The notes under the pieces are model-generated. The model did no database searches, was not told where the DNA came from, and worked only from the letters and a program-made list of their open reading frames with translations. Positions 28,232 to 35,338 of a stretch of DNA of 35,338 nucleotides are shown one piece after another. Position 1 is the first letter of the stretch; every line of letters begins with the position of its first letter. The stretch is from Bacillota bacterium (GTDB lineage: Bacteria > Bacillota > Limnochordia > DTU087 > JAAYGB01), in the NCBI GenBank assembly GCA_012727955.1, contig JAAYGB010000024.1:1-35338 (forward strand), in the 5' to 3' direction. The position numbers and the translations under genes were made by a program.

Positions 28232-28768
28232 ATGCGGCTGGGAAAGAGATTGTTGGGGATGGATGTGTTTGTCCTCTCGACGGGACGCAATCTGGGCCAA
28301 GTTCAGGATCTCATCTTTAGTGTCAGCTCCAGCAAACTAATGGCACTACTGGTCACCGCCAAGGACCTGGTGGACGGTGAGGGGAAGCCTTTGGAGTTTG
28401 TCATCAAGCTCGATGATGTGCATCGGGTGGGTAGCGATGCAGTGATCATTGGGGATCTGACGGTACTGCGAAGGATGGATGAGATCTTGTCCATGGGAGG
28501 TACTTGGAGTCAGACTCCCGACATCGTTGGTTTGCCAGTGATCACCACCGGGGGCACTTTACTGGGTACCCTAGATGACGTACTAGTAGACACCCAGACA
28601 GGGGACATTCTAGGGTTTCAGCTCTCCGATGGGTTGATTAAGGACCTGTTGACCGGTCGGGTTGTGATCCCAGCCTCCAGTCAATATCAGCTGGGCAGCG
28701 AGGCCCTAATTGTCCCGGAAGATACGGTGGACAAGTGTGCTCCGGTAGAATCTTTTCCCCAGACGTAG
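28232..28768 (+). CDS. Protein with two PRC-barrel domains
   Basis: The 178-residue product has two tandem PRC-barrel repeats. The first (about 1-80) begins MRLGKRLLGMDVFVLSTGRNLGQVQDLIF and the second (about 92-170) VGLPVITTGGTLLGTLDDVLVDTQTGDILGFQLS; both show the G-x-x-v-g-x-v-x-D pattern of the fold. Such proteins are often found near alaS in clostridia and near sporulation genes (YlmC/YrrD relatives); B. subtilis YrrD is a good comparison. No catalytic function is known. GAGG lies eight bases before the ATG. Confidence 0.82.
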   Translation: MRLGKRLLGMDVFVLSTGRNLGQVQDLIFSVSSSKLMALLVTAKDLVDGEGKPLEFVIKLDDVHRVGSDAVIIGDLTVLRRMDEILSMGGTWSQTPDIVGLPVITTGGTLLGTLDDVLVDTQTGDILGFQLSDGLIKDLLTGRVVIPASSQYQLGSEALIVPEDTVDKCAPVESFPQT

Positions 28769-28817
28769 GTAAGGGCTAATGGCAAGTCACATCCACAGGA
28801 AAGGAAGCGATGGTAGG

Positions 28818-29051
28818 ATGAATCGGTCTATAGGAACCCTCTTCGCAGGCATGGTAGTTGGAGCTGCCTTGGGGTACTTTATGACGCAAAATAACGGCAG
28901 AGCTCAACGGATGATGTCCAATCAAGCTGATCGGATGGCTAAGATGGCACGACGTACCGCTTCGATGATGCAAAGCGGTGCCCAACGCCTCAATCCGGCA
29001 ATGAAGGCCGGTAGAACCATGGTATCAGCAGCGATGCGAAGCCTGCGGTAG
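28818..29051 (+). CDS. Small membrane protein (YtxH/YrrD-neighbour type), unknown function
   Basis: The 77-residue product starts MNRSIGTLFAGMVVGAALGYFMT, one glycine-rich membrane span, and continues with a basic, methionine-rich helix (RMMSNQADRMAKMARRTASMM). The layout resembles YtxH-like small proteins. An in-frame ATG at 28779 would add 13 residues; I prefer 28818 because AGGAAAGGAAG lies upstream and the span then begins near the N-terminus, but the spacing (11 bases) is long. It sits between the PRC-barrel gene and the AI-2E family gene with gaps below 50 bp, so the three are likely co-transcribed. Confidence 0.65.
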   Translation: MNRSIGTLFAGMVVGAALGYFMTQNNGRAQRMMSNQADRMAKMARRTASMMQSGAQRLNPAMKAGRTMVSAAMRSLR

Positions 29052-29079
29052 TTGAGTTGGTATACAGGGAGTAGTCGGT

Positions 29080-30105
29080 ATGGGTCTCAAGCCCCGACAA
29101 TGGCGGCAACTCACAGTGATTAGTCTGGTGGTGGCGGGAACAATTTTCCTCTATCTGGTGAGGGGAATTTTGTTCCCTTTTTGGCTTGCTCTGATTTTTG
29201 CCTATATTACTAATCCGGCGGTGAAGAAACTAGAGGAGCGGCAGGTTCCTCGTTCCGTTGCCATCATCCTGGTGTACGTCATATCGATAGCAGTATTGGC
29301 AGTTCTAGCCTCAAGGGTTGTACCTAGATTGGTTGAGGAAATGGAACAGATTGTCGTTGTTCTGCCCCGGTACATGAAGGAGCTGTCGCAGTTGGTTAAC
29401 AGCCTGCTGGCGACTTTGGAACGATTTCGTCTGCCGATAGCTTTCACCGAGGCGGTGCTGGAAAGCGCCAGTCGGTTTCAAGGGTATATTGAGGGGTTTG
29501 TGCAGCGGTTGGTAGACGTTCTCTTGGGGATGTTTTCTCGCCTGTTTACTCTATTCCTAGTTCCCATTTTGGCCTTCTATATCCTTCGGGATCTGGAGAC
29601 CTTCAAGGCCGGTGCCTGGCGGTTGGTTCCCTTGGGATATCAGGGCGAGGTTCGCCAGTTGATCCAGGATATCAATCGGGTCCTGGATGGATTTATTCGG
29701 GGGCAGATTGTGGTCTCTGCTGTTGTTGGGCTGTTGATCGCCATTTGCCTGGGTCTTCTGAAGGTAAGGTTTGCCTTGCTCTTGGGACTAGTTGCCGGGA
29801 TCTTTAATCTGATCCCCTATCTCGGGCCTTTGCTAGGGGGAATACCAGCAACGATCTTTGCGTTGTTGGATTCGGAATGGAAGGCAGTTTGGACGATAGT
29901 GATTTTCACCGTCATCAACAACGTGGAGGGAAGCATCATCGCCCCGAGGATCATCGGGGATAGCGTGGGTTTACATCCCTTGACAATGATCTTCGTGGTA
30001 TTAGCGGGGGGTCATTTGTTTGGGGTGGGGGGAATGTTGCTGGCGGTGCCGGTGGCGGCGGTACTCAAAACAGGCATTAGTTTCGTATTGCGCCAGGTGC
30101 TGTAG
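29080..30105 (+). CDS. AI-2E family transporter (UPF0118 permease)
   Basis: The 341-residue protein has about seven to eight membrane spans: two at the N-terminus (15-50, 60-85), a central soluble segment (about 90-150), and four or more in the C-terminal half. The family signatures LVPILAFYILRD, NLIPYLGPLLGGIPA and NNVEGSIIAPRIIGDSVGLHPLTMIFVVLAGGHLFGVGGMLLAVP are present. The name comes from E. coli TqsA; members include Na+/H+ antiporters, so autoinducer export is not implied. GGGAG precedes ATG 29080. Its place upstream of alaS matches B. subtilis YrrI. Confidence 0.9.
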   Translation: MGLKPRQWRQLTVISLVVAGTIFLYLVRGILFPFWLALIFAYITNPAVKKLEERQVPRSVAIILVYVISIAVLAVLASRVVPRLVEEMEQIVVVLPRYMKELSQLVNSLLATLERFRLPIAFTEAVLESASRFQGYIEGFVQRLVDVLLGMFSRLFTLFLVPILAFYILRDLETFKAGAWRLVPLGYQGEVRQLIQDINRVLDGFIRGQIVVSAVVGLLIAICLGLLKVRFALLLGLVAGIFNLIPYLGPLLGGIPATIFALLDSEWKAVWTIVIFTVINNVEGSIIAPRIIGDSVGLHPLTMIFVVLAGGHLFGVGGMLLAVPVAAVLKTGISFVLRQVL

Positions 30106-30131
30106 GGTTTCATGACAGGGAATGGGCTGTG

Positions 30132-30161
30132 TTGACAGGCTTGTCATCCTTTGGATATGAT
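30132..30161 (+). promoter_or_regulatory. Sigma-A promoter for alaS
   Basis: Perfect TTGACA (30132-30137), 18 bp spacer, TATGAT (30156-30161). The leader to alaS is about 75 bases, too short for a T-box. Confidence 0.75.
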
Positions 30162-30191
30162 AGTATAGGTATATGACTGGAATATTTTTGT

Positions 30192-30214
30192 CGGCGGCCA
30201 CGGCCGTGGAGCCG
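30192..30214 (+). other. GC-rich palindrome in the alaS leader
   Basis: The perfect 12 bp palindrome CCACGGCCGTGG (30198-30209) is flanked by CGGC (30192-30195) and GCCG (30211-30214). It lies in the alaS 5' leader about 16 bases before the ribosome site (GGGAGGAG, 30230-30237). No T-run follows. It could be an operator for a dimeric protein, possibly AlaRS autoregulation as in E. coli, or a leader hairpin; both are conjecture. Confidence 0.45.
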
Positions 30215-30242
30215 GCCTTGTCATTAGTGGGAGGAGTAGTCG

Positions 30243-32882
30243 GTGAAAGCGTTAACTGGTGATGAGTTAAGAGAACTTTACCTGAAATTCTTCGAGGAAA
30301 AGGGGCACAAGAGACTACCGGGGGCGTCTTTGGTCCCACACAACGACCCTACCCTGCTGTTGACAGGGGCCGGCATGGTGCCTTTTAAGCCATACTTCCT
30401 GGGTAAGGAAAAGCCGGAGTATACCCGGGTTACTACTTGCCAGCGGTGTGTCCGTCTCGCCGACGTTGATTCCGTTGGTAACAACAGTCGTCACGGTACC
30501 TTTTTTGAAATGCTGGGCAATTTCTCCTTTGGAGATTACTTCAAGAAGGAAGCCATTGCCTGGGCTTGGGAGTTTGTGACGGAGCATTTGGAGTTGGACC
30601 AAGACCGTATGTGGATTACCGTCCATCTTGATGACGACGAAGCCGAGGAGATTTGGGGCCAGATCGGGATTCCTGCAGAACGCATCGTTCGCCTTGGCGA
30701 AGACAACTTCTGGGAAATCGGGGTTGGACCCTGCGGCCCCTCCTCGGAGCTGCACTACGATCGTGGACCGGAGTATGGCTGCGGTGATCCCGATTGTAAG
30801 CCGGGCTGTGAATGTGATCGGTATCTAGAGATCTGGAATCTGGTCTTTGTCCAGTATCACAAGGATGAAGCGGGAGAGTACCATCTCCTGGAGCAAAAGA
30901 GTATCGATACCGGAATGGGTTTGGAGCGGGTAGCCTGTCTGCTGCAGAATGTGGACAGCATCTTTGACTGCGATATCGTGGCTCCCATTGTGGCGAAGGT
31001 TGCAGCGTTGGCGGGTGTGGAGTATGGTAAGGACCCCGCCATCGATAAGAGTATTCGGGTGATTGCCGATCATTCTCGCAGCATCACCTTCATGGCCTTA
31101 GATGGCATCCTGCCCGGGAATGAGGGCCGGGGTTATGTCCTGCGTCGACTGTTGCGACGGATTATTCGCCATGGGCACCTATTGGGAATGGAAGAAAGAT
31201 TCCAAAGCCAGGTAATCGATGTCGTGATCAAGCAGATGGCTCCTGGGTATCCAGAACTGCTGGAGAAGCGGGAGTACATCCACAAGGTTCTCAGTATGGA
31301 GGAGGAGCGGTTCCTCGGTACCCTGCAGCAGGGAACCACATTGCTCGAGGAAATCATCGCGTCCTTAGAAGCTGCCGGTGAGAAGGAAATTCCCGGCGAC
31401 GTCGCCTTCCGACTTTATGATACCTATGGCTTTCCCATCGAGTTAACGAAGGAAATCGCTGAAGAGCACCAGCTGGAAGTGGATGAGGCTGGGTTTAATG
31501 AACGGATGGAGCAACAACGGGCGACGGCCCGGGCAGCTCGAGCTAAGCAGGGATACCTGGGTGATGAGAAGGGCTCTGCCTATCGGGAACTGGCTGCCAA
31601 GTACAACGTGGAGTTTGTCGGCTACGATCAAATGGAGATGGCGGCCCAGGTTGTTTCCATTATTAGGGATGGGCAGGAAGTTGAGTCGGCCCATCAGGGA
31701 GAACGGGTTGAGGTTGTTATCGATAAGACTCCCTTCTATGCTGAGGGCGGTGGGCAGGTTGCCGATAACGGTACTATCACTGCCAAGGGTGGGGCCTTCA
31801 CCGTGGAGTCAGTGTCCCGGGAAAGTCAGGGGCTAATTATTCACCATGGTGTCGTTGCCGCGGGAACCATCAACGTGAAGGAGGAGGTCCTGGCCACCGT
31901 TTATCGCGAGGATCGGATGGCAGCGGCCCGAAACCATACAGCCACCCACCTGCTGCATCAAGCTTTGAAAAACGTCCTCGGTGAGCATGTCAACCAGGCG
32001 GGGTCTTTGGTTGCTCCCGATCGGCTGCGCTTTGACTTTACCCATTTTGCCGCTGTGACGCCGGAGGAACTGGCTGCCATTGAGGCAGAGGTTAACGCCA
32101 AGATTTTGGCTAACCTCGTGGTGCAGGCCGATATGATGTCCTATGATGAAGCCATTGCCCAGGGTGCAACGGCTCTGTTTGATGAAAAATACGGTGATGC
32201 CGTACGGGTTATTTCCATCGCCGACTACTCCCAGGAGTTATGTGGCGGCACCCATGTGCGGCAGACCGGTGAGATTGGGTTGCTGAAGATCCTGTCAGAG
32301 GGTGCCGTTGCCGCCGGAGTGCGCCGGATCGAGGCTGTGACTGGAAAGGCGGCCTTGCAGCATGTGGCTGAAGGGGAGCGGATCCTTAATCAGGTGGCCC
32401 AAGAACTACAGACTACCCCCAGGGAGGTAGTGGAAAAGCTGGAGCGACTCCAGCTTCAGATTAAGCAGTTGGAGCGGGAAAACGCATCGCTACAGGAGAA
32501 GTTAGCCGCCAGCTCGGCCTCTGAGCTGGTGGAGCGAGCTGAGACCATCGATGGGTTGAAGGTCCTGGTCAGCGAGGTTACAGCCAGAGATGCCAGTGCC
32601 CTGCGGACCATCGGTGATCAGCTAAAGACAAAACTTGGTTCCGGTGTCATCGTGCTGGGATCCAAGGTCGATGATAAAGTACTATTCTTGGCCATGGTGT
32701 CTCCCGAGGCTGTGGACCGGGGAATCCATGCTGGAAATATCGTGCGTGAGGCGGCCAAGGTCGCAGGAGGCGGGGGCGGCGGGCGTCCCGATATGGCTCA
32801 GGCCGGTGGACGCAATCCCGAGAAGCTAGCCGATAGTCTCCAGGTAGCCTATCAGGCCGTTGTCAACACCGTGACCCACTAA
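30243..32882 (+). CDS. alaS: Alanyl-tRNA synthetase
   Basis: The 879-residue product is a full-length AlaRS. The catalytic domain (about 1-240) has LRELYLKFFEEKGHKRLPGASLVP, GMVPFKPYF, RHGTFFEMLGNFSFGDYFK and GVGPCGPSSELHYDRG. The tRNA-binding segment follows, then the editing domain with zinc ligands in RNHTATHLLH and CGGTHVRQTGEIGL, and the C-Ala domain (about 755-879) with GGGGGGRPDMAQAGG. It charges tRNA-Ala and removes mischarged serine and glycine. GTG 30243 follows GGGAGGAG. It heads the alaS-ireB-ruvX-DUF1292-mltG neighbourhood. Confidence 0.97.
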   Translation: MKALTGDELRELYLKFFEEKGHKRLPGASLVPHNDPTLLLTGAGMVPFKPYFLGKEKPEYTRVTTCQRCVRLADVDSVGNNSRHGTFFEMLGNFSFGDYFKKEAIAWAWEFVTEHLELDQDRMWITVHLDDDEAEEIWGQIGIPAERIVRLGEDNFWEIGVGPCGPSSELHYDRGPEYGCGDPDCKPGCECDRYLEIWNLVFVQYHKDEAGEYHLLEQKSIDTGMGLERVACLLQNVDSIFDCDIVAPIVAKVAALAGVEYGKDPAIDKSIRVIADHSRSITFMALDGILPGNEGRGYVLRRLLRRIIRHGHLLGMEERFQSQVIDVVIKQMAPGYPELLEKREYIHKVLSMEEERFLGTLQQGTTLLEEIIASLEAAGEKEIPGDVAFRLYDTYGFPIELTKEIAEEHQLEVDEAGFNERMEQQRATARAARAKQGYLGDEKGSAYRELAAKYNVEFVGYDQMEMAAQVVSIIRDGQEVESAHQGERVEVVIDKTPFYAEGGGQVADNGTITAKGGAFTVESVSRESQGLIIHHGVVAAGTINVKEEVLATVYREDRMAAARNHTATHLLHQALKNVLGEHVNQAGSLVAPDRLRFDFTHFAAVTPEELAAIEAEVNAKILANLVVQADMMSYDEAIAQGATALFDEKYGDAVRVISIADYSQELCGGTHVRQTGEIGLLKILSEGAVAAGVRRIEAVTGKAALQHVAEGERILNQVAQELQTTPREVVEKLERLQLQIKQLERENASLQEKLAASSASELVERAETIDGLKVLVSEVTARDASALRTIGDQLKTKLGSGVIVLGSKVDDKVLFLAMVSPEAVDRGIHAGNIVREAAKVAGGGGGGRPDMAQAGGRNPEKLADSLQVAYQAVVNTVTH

Positions 32883-32901
32883 ATGTGAGATAGGACCGGA
32901 G

Positions 32902-32934
32902 GGGAAGCGATCAAGTCCTTTTGATTCGCTTCCC
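32902..32934 (+). terminator. Hairpin after alaS (weak terminator)
   Basis: GGGAAGCGATCAA (32902-32914) pairs with TTGATTCGCTTCCC (32921-32934) with one bulged T. Only TCACTTG follows, so the U-tract is poor; partial termination between alaS and ireB is possible. Confidence 0.5.
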
Positions 32935-33031
32935 TCACTTGTGCAGGAATGCCATTGTCCCGTGCAGAAGGAAAAGATGAGGACAAATAGGTCTACAGTC
33001 CTATACCATTGAAACCCTGGGGGTGTTGGCA

Positions 33032-33304
33032 ATGGACGACAAGGCTGAACGAACTACGATGTTCGGAGCCCTGCGCCGGGAAGACGCAATCTCGGGAATT
33101 CTCGACCTAGTGTACAGGGCACTGCAGGAGAAGGGATACGATCCTGTCAGTCAGTTGGTGGGTTTCTTGCTAACTGGGGATCCCACCTATATCACCAGCC
33201 ATATGGGTGCAAGGGATGTAGTCAGAACCGTTGAACGGGATGAAGTGGTCGAGTACTTAGTTCGTTTCTATGCTGAACATCTCCAAGCTAAGGGTGACAG
33301 ATAA
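33032..33304 (+). CDS. ireB: IreB family regulatory phosphoprotein (UPF0297/YrzL)
   Basis: The 90-residue product matches DUF965/IreB: VYRALQEKGYDPVSQLVGFLLTGDPTYITSHMGARDVVRTVERDEVVEYLV. In Enterococcus IreB is phosphorylated on N-terminal threonines by the kinase IreK and influences cephalosporin resistance; here T8 and T9 in the N-terminal KAERTTMFG are candidate sites. The ATG at 33032 is favoured (GGGGGTG upstream); a TTG three codons earlier is the alternative. It follows alaS as in most Firmicutes, but the next gene is a foreign insertion rather than ruvX. Confidence 0.92.
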   Translation: MDDKAERTTMFGALRREDAISGILDLVYRALQEKGYDPVSQLVGFLLTGDPTYITSHMGARDVVRTVERDEVVEYLVRFYAEHLQAKGDR

Positions 33305-33337
33305 TTGGCTGTTGGTGGCAAAAGTGGAGTGAAATGA

Positions 33338-34282
33338 GTGAAATACCGGATTTTAGGGGAAACTGGTCTTACAGTTTCCCATCTGTGTTTTGGGGCCCTT
33401 ACCATTAGCCCCTTGCAGAAAAATATGAGCATCAAAGCAGGGGCGCGAGTGATTCGCCGAGCTCTGGAACTGGGAGTTAATTTCATCGATACCGCTCAGC
33501 TGTATGATGCCTATGATTACATCCGAGAGGCCCTAAAGGGTTGGGATCGTCCCGTCGTCATTTGCACCAAATCCTATGCCTACACCCGGGAACTGATGGT
33601 AGAGGCCCTGGAGGAAGCTAGGCAGCGACTCCAACGGGATGTGATTGACATCTTCATGCTCCATGAACAGGAGTCAATACATACCATTCGGGGCCATTGG
33701 CCAGCCTTGGAGGTTTTGTTTGAGGCCAAGGCAAAGGGTATCGTTAGGGCGGTGGGAATTTCCACCCATTGTGTAGCCGCCGTCCGCCAGGGAGCTCAAG
33801 TTCCAGAAATTGAGGTAATCAGCCCGTTGATTAACCCCTTGGGTCTGGGAATTATTGGAGGCACAGCTGCGGACATGCTGGATGCCATCGAATTTGCTCA
33901 TCTAATGGGTAAGGGCGTCTATGCCATGAAGCCTCTGGCCGGGGGGCATTTGTATCACGATGTCCGGGCCAGCTTGGAGTGGGCTTTTAGTAATCCCCAT
34001 GTGCATTCCGTTGCCGTGGGCATGCAGTCAGAGGCCGAGGTGGATGCCAACGTGGCCATCTGCGAAGGGCGGGACAGCGAAGAACTGTTGGCAGCTGCTG
34101 CCGGGAGCTTGAAACAGCTGCACATTGATGACTGGTGTACCGCTTGCGGTACCTGTATCCAGGCCTGCAGCTCTAGGGCCTTGGCCCTAAGGGACGGAAA
34201 GCTGCATCACGACCCCAGTCGGTGTGTTCTTTGTGGATACTGTGCCGCCCGCTGCCCTGAGTTTGCCTTGAAGGTCATTTAG
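33338..34282 (+). CDS. Aldo/keto reductase fused to a C-terminal 2[4Fe-4S] ferredoxin domain
   Basis: The 314-residue protein has an aldo/keto reductase barrel with the catalytic tetrad D51, Y56, K78 and H109 (NFIDTAQLYD, CTKSY, IFMLHEQE). Residues 265-310 carry two CX2CX2CX3C motifs, C267-C270-C273-C277 and C296-C299-C302-C306 (the last followed by P), typical of a bacterial-type 2[4Fe-4S] ferredoxin. Such AKR-ferredoxin fusions are common in anaerobes; substrate and electron partner are unknown. The protein is shorter than the usual 370-residue form and lacks an evident NADPH-specific 2'-phosphate motif, so flavin- or ferredoxin-linked reduction is possible. GTG 33338 follows GTGGAG. It is inserted between ireB and ruvX. 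Confidence 0.88.
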   Translation: MKYRILGETGLTVSHLCFGALTISPLQKNMSIKAGARVIRRALELGVNFIDTAQLYDAYDYIREALKGWDRPVVICTKSYAYTRELMVEALEEARQRLQRDVIDIFMLHEQESIHTIRGHWPALEVLFEAKAKGIVRAVGISTHCVAAVRQGAQVPEIEVISPLINPLGLGIIGGTAADMLDAIEFAHLMGKGVYAMKPLAGGHLYHDVRASLEWAFSNPHVHSVAVGMQSEAEVDANVAICEGRDSEELLAAAAGSLKQLHIDDWCTACGTCIQACSSRALALRDGKLHHDPSRCVLCGYCAARCPEFALKVI

Positions 34283-34305
34283 GTTAGTAGGAGAGAGCGT
34301 GAGTA

Positions 34306-34740
34306 GTGCGTTATTTGGGAATAGATTTGGGAAGCAAAACGATAGGCCTAGCGGTAAGTGATGAGTTGGGGCTGGTAGCCACCGGGATTGAAGTGGTGCC
34401 CCGGGTGGGATGGAAGAAGGACACCGCCCGTATTCGGCAGGTGATTGCCGAATACGAGATCGGAGCATTGGTGGTGGGTTTGCCAATTCGCACCGATGGT
34501 ACTGAAGGTCCCGAGGCCCAAGGCGTAAGGGAGTGGGCAGATAGGCTTCAGCGGCAAGTGCAGCTTCCCCTGTACTATGCCGATGAGCGGTTTTCTACGG
34601 CCATCGCAGAGCAGGCTCTGTTGACCTTTGATGTCAGTCGCCAGAAGCGACGTAAAGTTGTTGATCAGGTGGCTGCCGCAGTGATTTTGCAGACGTGGTT
34701 AGATCGAAGACGGGCGCAAGCCCATCAGGTTGATGACTAA
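34306..34740 (+). CDS. ruvX: Holliday junction resolvase-like protein RuvX (YqgF/YrrK)
   Basis: The 144-residue RNase H-fold protein starts MRYLGIDLGSKTIGLAVSDE with the first catalytic aspartate (D7), has ALVVGLPIRTDGTEGPEAQGVREWADRLQ, the second acidic site in YYADERFSTAIAEQALL and a C-terminal DQVAAAVILQTWLD with the last aspartate. YqgF takes part in 16S rRNA 5' maturation and possibly junction resolution. GTG 34306 follows GGAGAG. Order ruvX-DUF1292-mltG is conserved downstream. Confidence 0.95.
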   Translation: MRYLGIDLGSKTIGLAVSDELGLVATGIEVVPRVGWKKDTARIRQVIAEYEIGALVVGLPIRTDGTEGPEAQGVREWADRLQRQVQLPLYYADERFSTAIAEQALLTFDVSRQKRRKVVDQVAAAVILQTWLDRRRAQAHQVDD

Positions 34741-34755
34741 TAAGGGGGCAGCACT

Positions 34756-35010
34756 ATGCCGGAACAGGAAGACTTAATTACCCTAGTCGATGAAGCGGGC
34801 AACGAATAGGAGTTTCTTTTGGTCGAGGCCTTCGAAATTGATCACAAGAAGTACGTATTGTTGGAGCCGGTGGAGGATCCTGAGTTTGGTGCGATCATTT
34901 TCGCCGTTGAAACCGATGAGCATGGAGAAGAGATTTTGCGTCCCATCGATGATGACGATGAATTCGATGCCGTAAGTAAGGCCATCGAAGAGATTCTCAA
35001 CGAGGATTAG
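34756..35010 (+). pseudogene. DUF1292 (YrzB-like) gene interrupted by an in-frame TAG
   Basis: From ATG 34756 the reading frame gives MPEQEDLITLVDEAGNE, then TAG at 34807-34809, and continues in the same frame EFLLVEAFEIDHKKYVLLEP and onward to TAG at 35008. The two halves together form a complete DUF1292 protein of 84 codons, comparable with B. subtilis YrzB (DEKQITIVDENGNEQ region). A CAG-to-TAG change at the position where the family has Q or similar would explain it. Possible causes are a recent nonsense mutation, an assembly or sequencing error, translational readthrough or recoding. Many genes here (pgk, gpmI, eno, recJ, rarA) end in TAG, so TAG is a real stop in this genome. The location between ruvX and mltG is the usual place of this gene. 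Confidence 0.75.
34819..35010 (+). CDS. Possible N-truncated DUF1292 protein restarting after the TAG
   Basis: A TTG at 34819 opens a 63-residue frame (VEAFEIDHKKYVLLEPVEDP...) that ends at the same stop. The in-frame TAG is part of AATAGGAG, so its bases also form a ribosome site (AGGAG, 34808-34812) six bases before that TTG. The short upstream peptide would therefore end at the ribosome site of the downstream frame, which is the arrangement expected for translational coupling. The protein would lack the first beta strand of the fold. Whether it is made is unknown. Confidence 0.4.
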   Translation: MVEAFEIDHKKYVLLEPVEDPEFGAIIFAVETDEHGEEILRPIDDDDEFDAVSKAIEEILNED

Positions 35011-35043
35011 TGGCTTTGGTGCCGGTAGGGAGGGGAGCGCAGG

Positions 35044-35338
35044 TTGCAGCAGATGGACAAACGTGATCAGACAGCGACGGGCGCAGGTGTTTTTGTTGCG
35101 ATTCCCTGGCAGCGATGGCGCTGTTATCTTCGCCAAGGGATACACTGGGTGTTGCAGTTCCTGGTGGGAATAGTTGCCCTTGGTGCCGTAGTGCTGATGG
35201 TACTTGGCTTTGTCTCCTCCCACGCTTCCTTGCCCTTGGCCAACCCGAAGTTGGCAGTGGAGTCGATTCTGCACATTCCTGCCGGGAGCAGTAGTGCCGA
35301 GATCGGGAGGTTGCTGGAAGAACAATCCATCGTGAGAA
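35044..35338 (+). CDS. mltG: Endolytic transglycosylase MltG (5' part only)
   Basis: The frame runs off the window after about 98 codons. A short basic cytoplasmic N-terminus (MDKRDQTATG..., QRWRCYLRQG) precedes one membrane span (HWVLQFLVGIVALGAVVLMVLGFV, roughly residues 37-60), then the beginning of the YceG/MltG domain: LHIPAGSSSAEIGRLLEEQSIV, the LysM-like start of the family. MltG cuts nascent peptidoglycan glycan chains at the membrane. The site GGGAGGGGAG (35028-35037) favours TTG 35044; ATG 35053 in frame is the alternative. The alaS-ireB-ruvX-DUF1292-mltG order agrees with B. subtilis alaS-yrzL-yrrK-yrzB-yrrL. Confidence 0.85.
   Translation, partial: MQQMDKRDQTATGAGVFVAIPWQRWRCYLRQGIHWVLQFLVGIVALGAVVLMVLGFVSSHASLPLANPKLAVESILHIPAGSSSAEIGRLLEEQSIVR

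Noticed and set aside
30106-30242. T-box riboswitch upstream of alaS
   Set aside because: The leader from the TTGACA/TATGAT promoter is only about 75 bases and lacks the T-box motif and a terminator.

Overview
The window is a 35 kb stretch of chromosomal housekeeping genes from a bacterium of the Firmicutes (Bacillota). Base composition is moderately GC-rich and Shine-Dalgarno sites are strong (AGGAGG-like). Gene order matches Firmicutes blocks: cggR-gapA-pgk-tpiA-gpmI-eno-secG; recJ-apt-relA-dtd-MBL-hemZ; hisS-aspS-(6S RNA)-tcdA-rarA-rrf2-iscS-iscU; alaS-ireB-ruvX-DUF1292-mltG. WhiA, CggR, IreB and HemZ are typical of this phylum. The mixture of Bacillus-like and Clostridium-like neighbourhoods, plus frequent GTG/TTG starts, suggests a deep-branching or clostridia-related lineage; the genus cannot be read from the sequence.

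Layout. A PHP-domain phosphoesterase runs leftward off the window edge (1-570) and is divergent from whiA. The central glycolytic operon (1800-9387) follows: its repressor CggR, a recognisable CggR operator 5' of cggR, then GapA, Pgk, TpiA, Mn-type GpmI, Eno, and SecG, closed by an intrinsic terminator. Hairpins without U-tracts lie between gapA and pgk and between gpmI and eno. Next come a DUF456 membrane protein, recJ, apt, the bifunctional (p)ppGpp enzyme Rel, D-aminoacyl-tRNA deacylase, a glyoxalase-II-like hydrolase and hemZ (9446-18236). A good sigma-A promoter then drives a membrane-anchored parvulin with a C-terminal TPR region, followed by hisS and aspS.

Between aspS and tcdA lies a non-coding locus (about 23116-23464) with its own extended -10 promoter and terminator. 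Its core can be folded by eye into the 6S RNA architecture (closing stem, asymmetric central bubble, long terminal arm). It occupies the place where, as I recall, B. subtilis carries 6S-1 RNA. A structured 5' leader could compete with the 6S closing stem. After tcdA and rarA comes a 57-residue single-span membrane protein on the minus strand, whose stop codon overlaps that of rarA. Then follow an IscR-like Rrf2 regulator with three cysteines, iscS and iscU, which together form an Fe-S assembly operon.

The last part holds a two-PRC-barrel protein, a small membrane protein, an AI-2E family permease, alaS, ireB, an aldo/keto reductase fused to a 2[4Fe-4S] ferredoxin domain (inserted in the usually tight ireB-ruvX pair), ruvX, a DUF1292 gene interrupted by an in-frame TAG, and the start of mltG. 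I saw no insertion sequences, prophage, CRISPR array, tRNA or rRNA. The least ordinary items are the 6S locus with its leader, the interrupted DUF1292 gene, the hidden 57-aa gene and the AKR-ferredoxin insertion.
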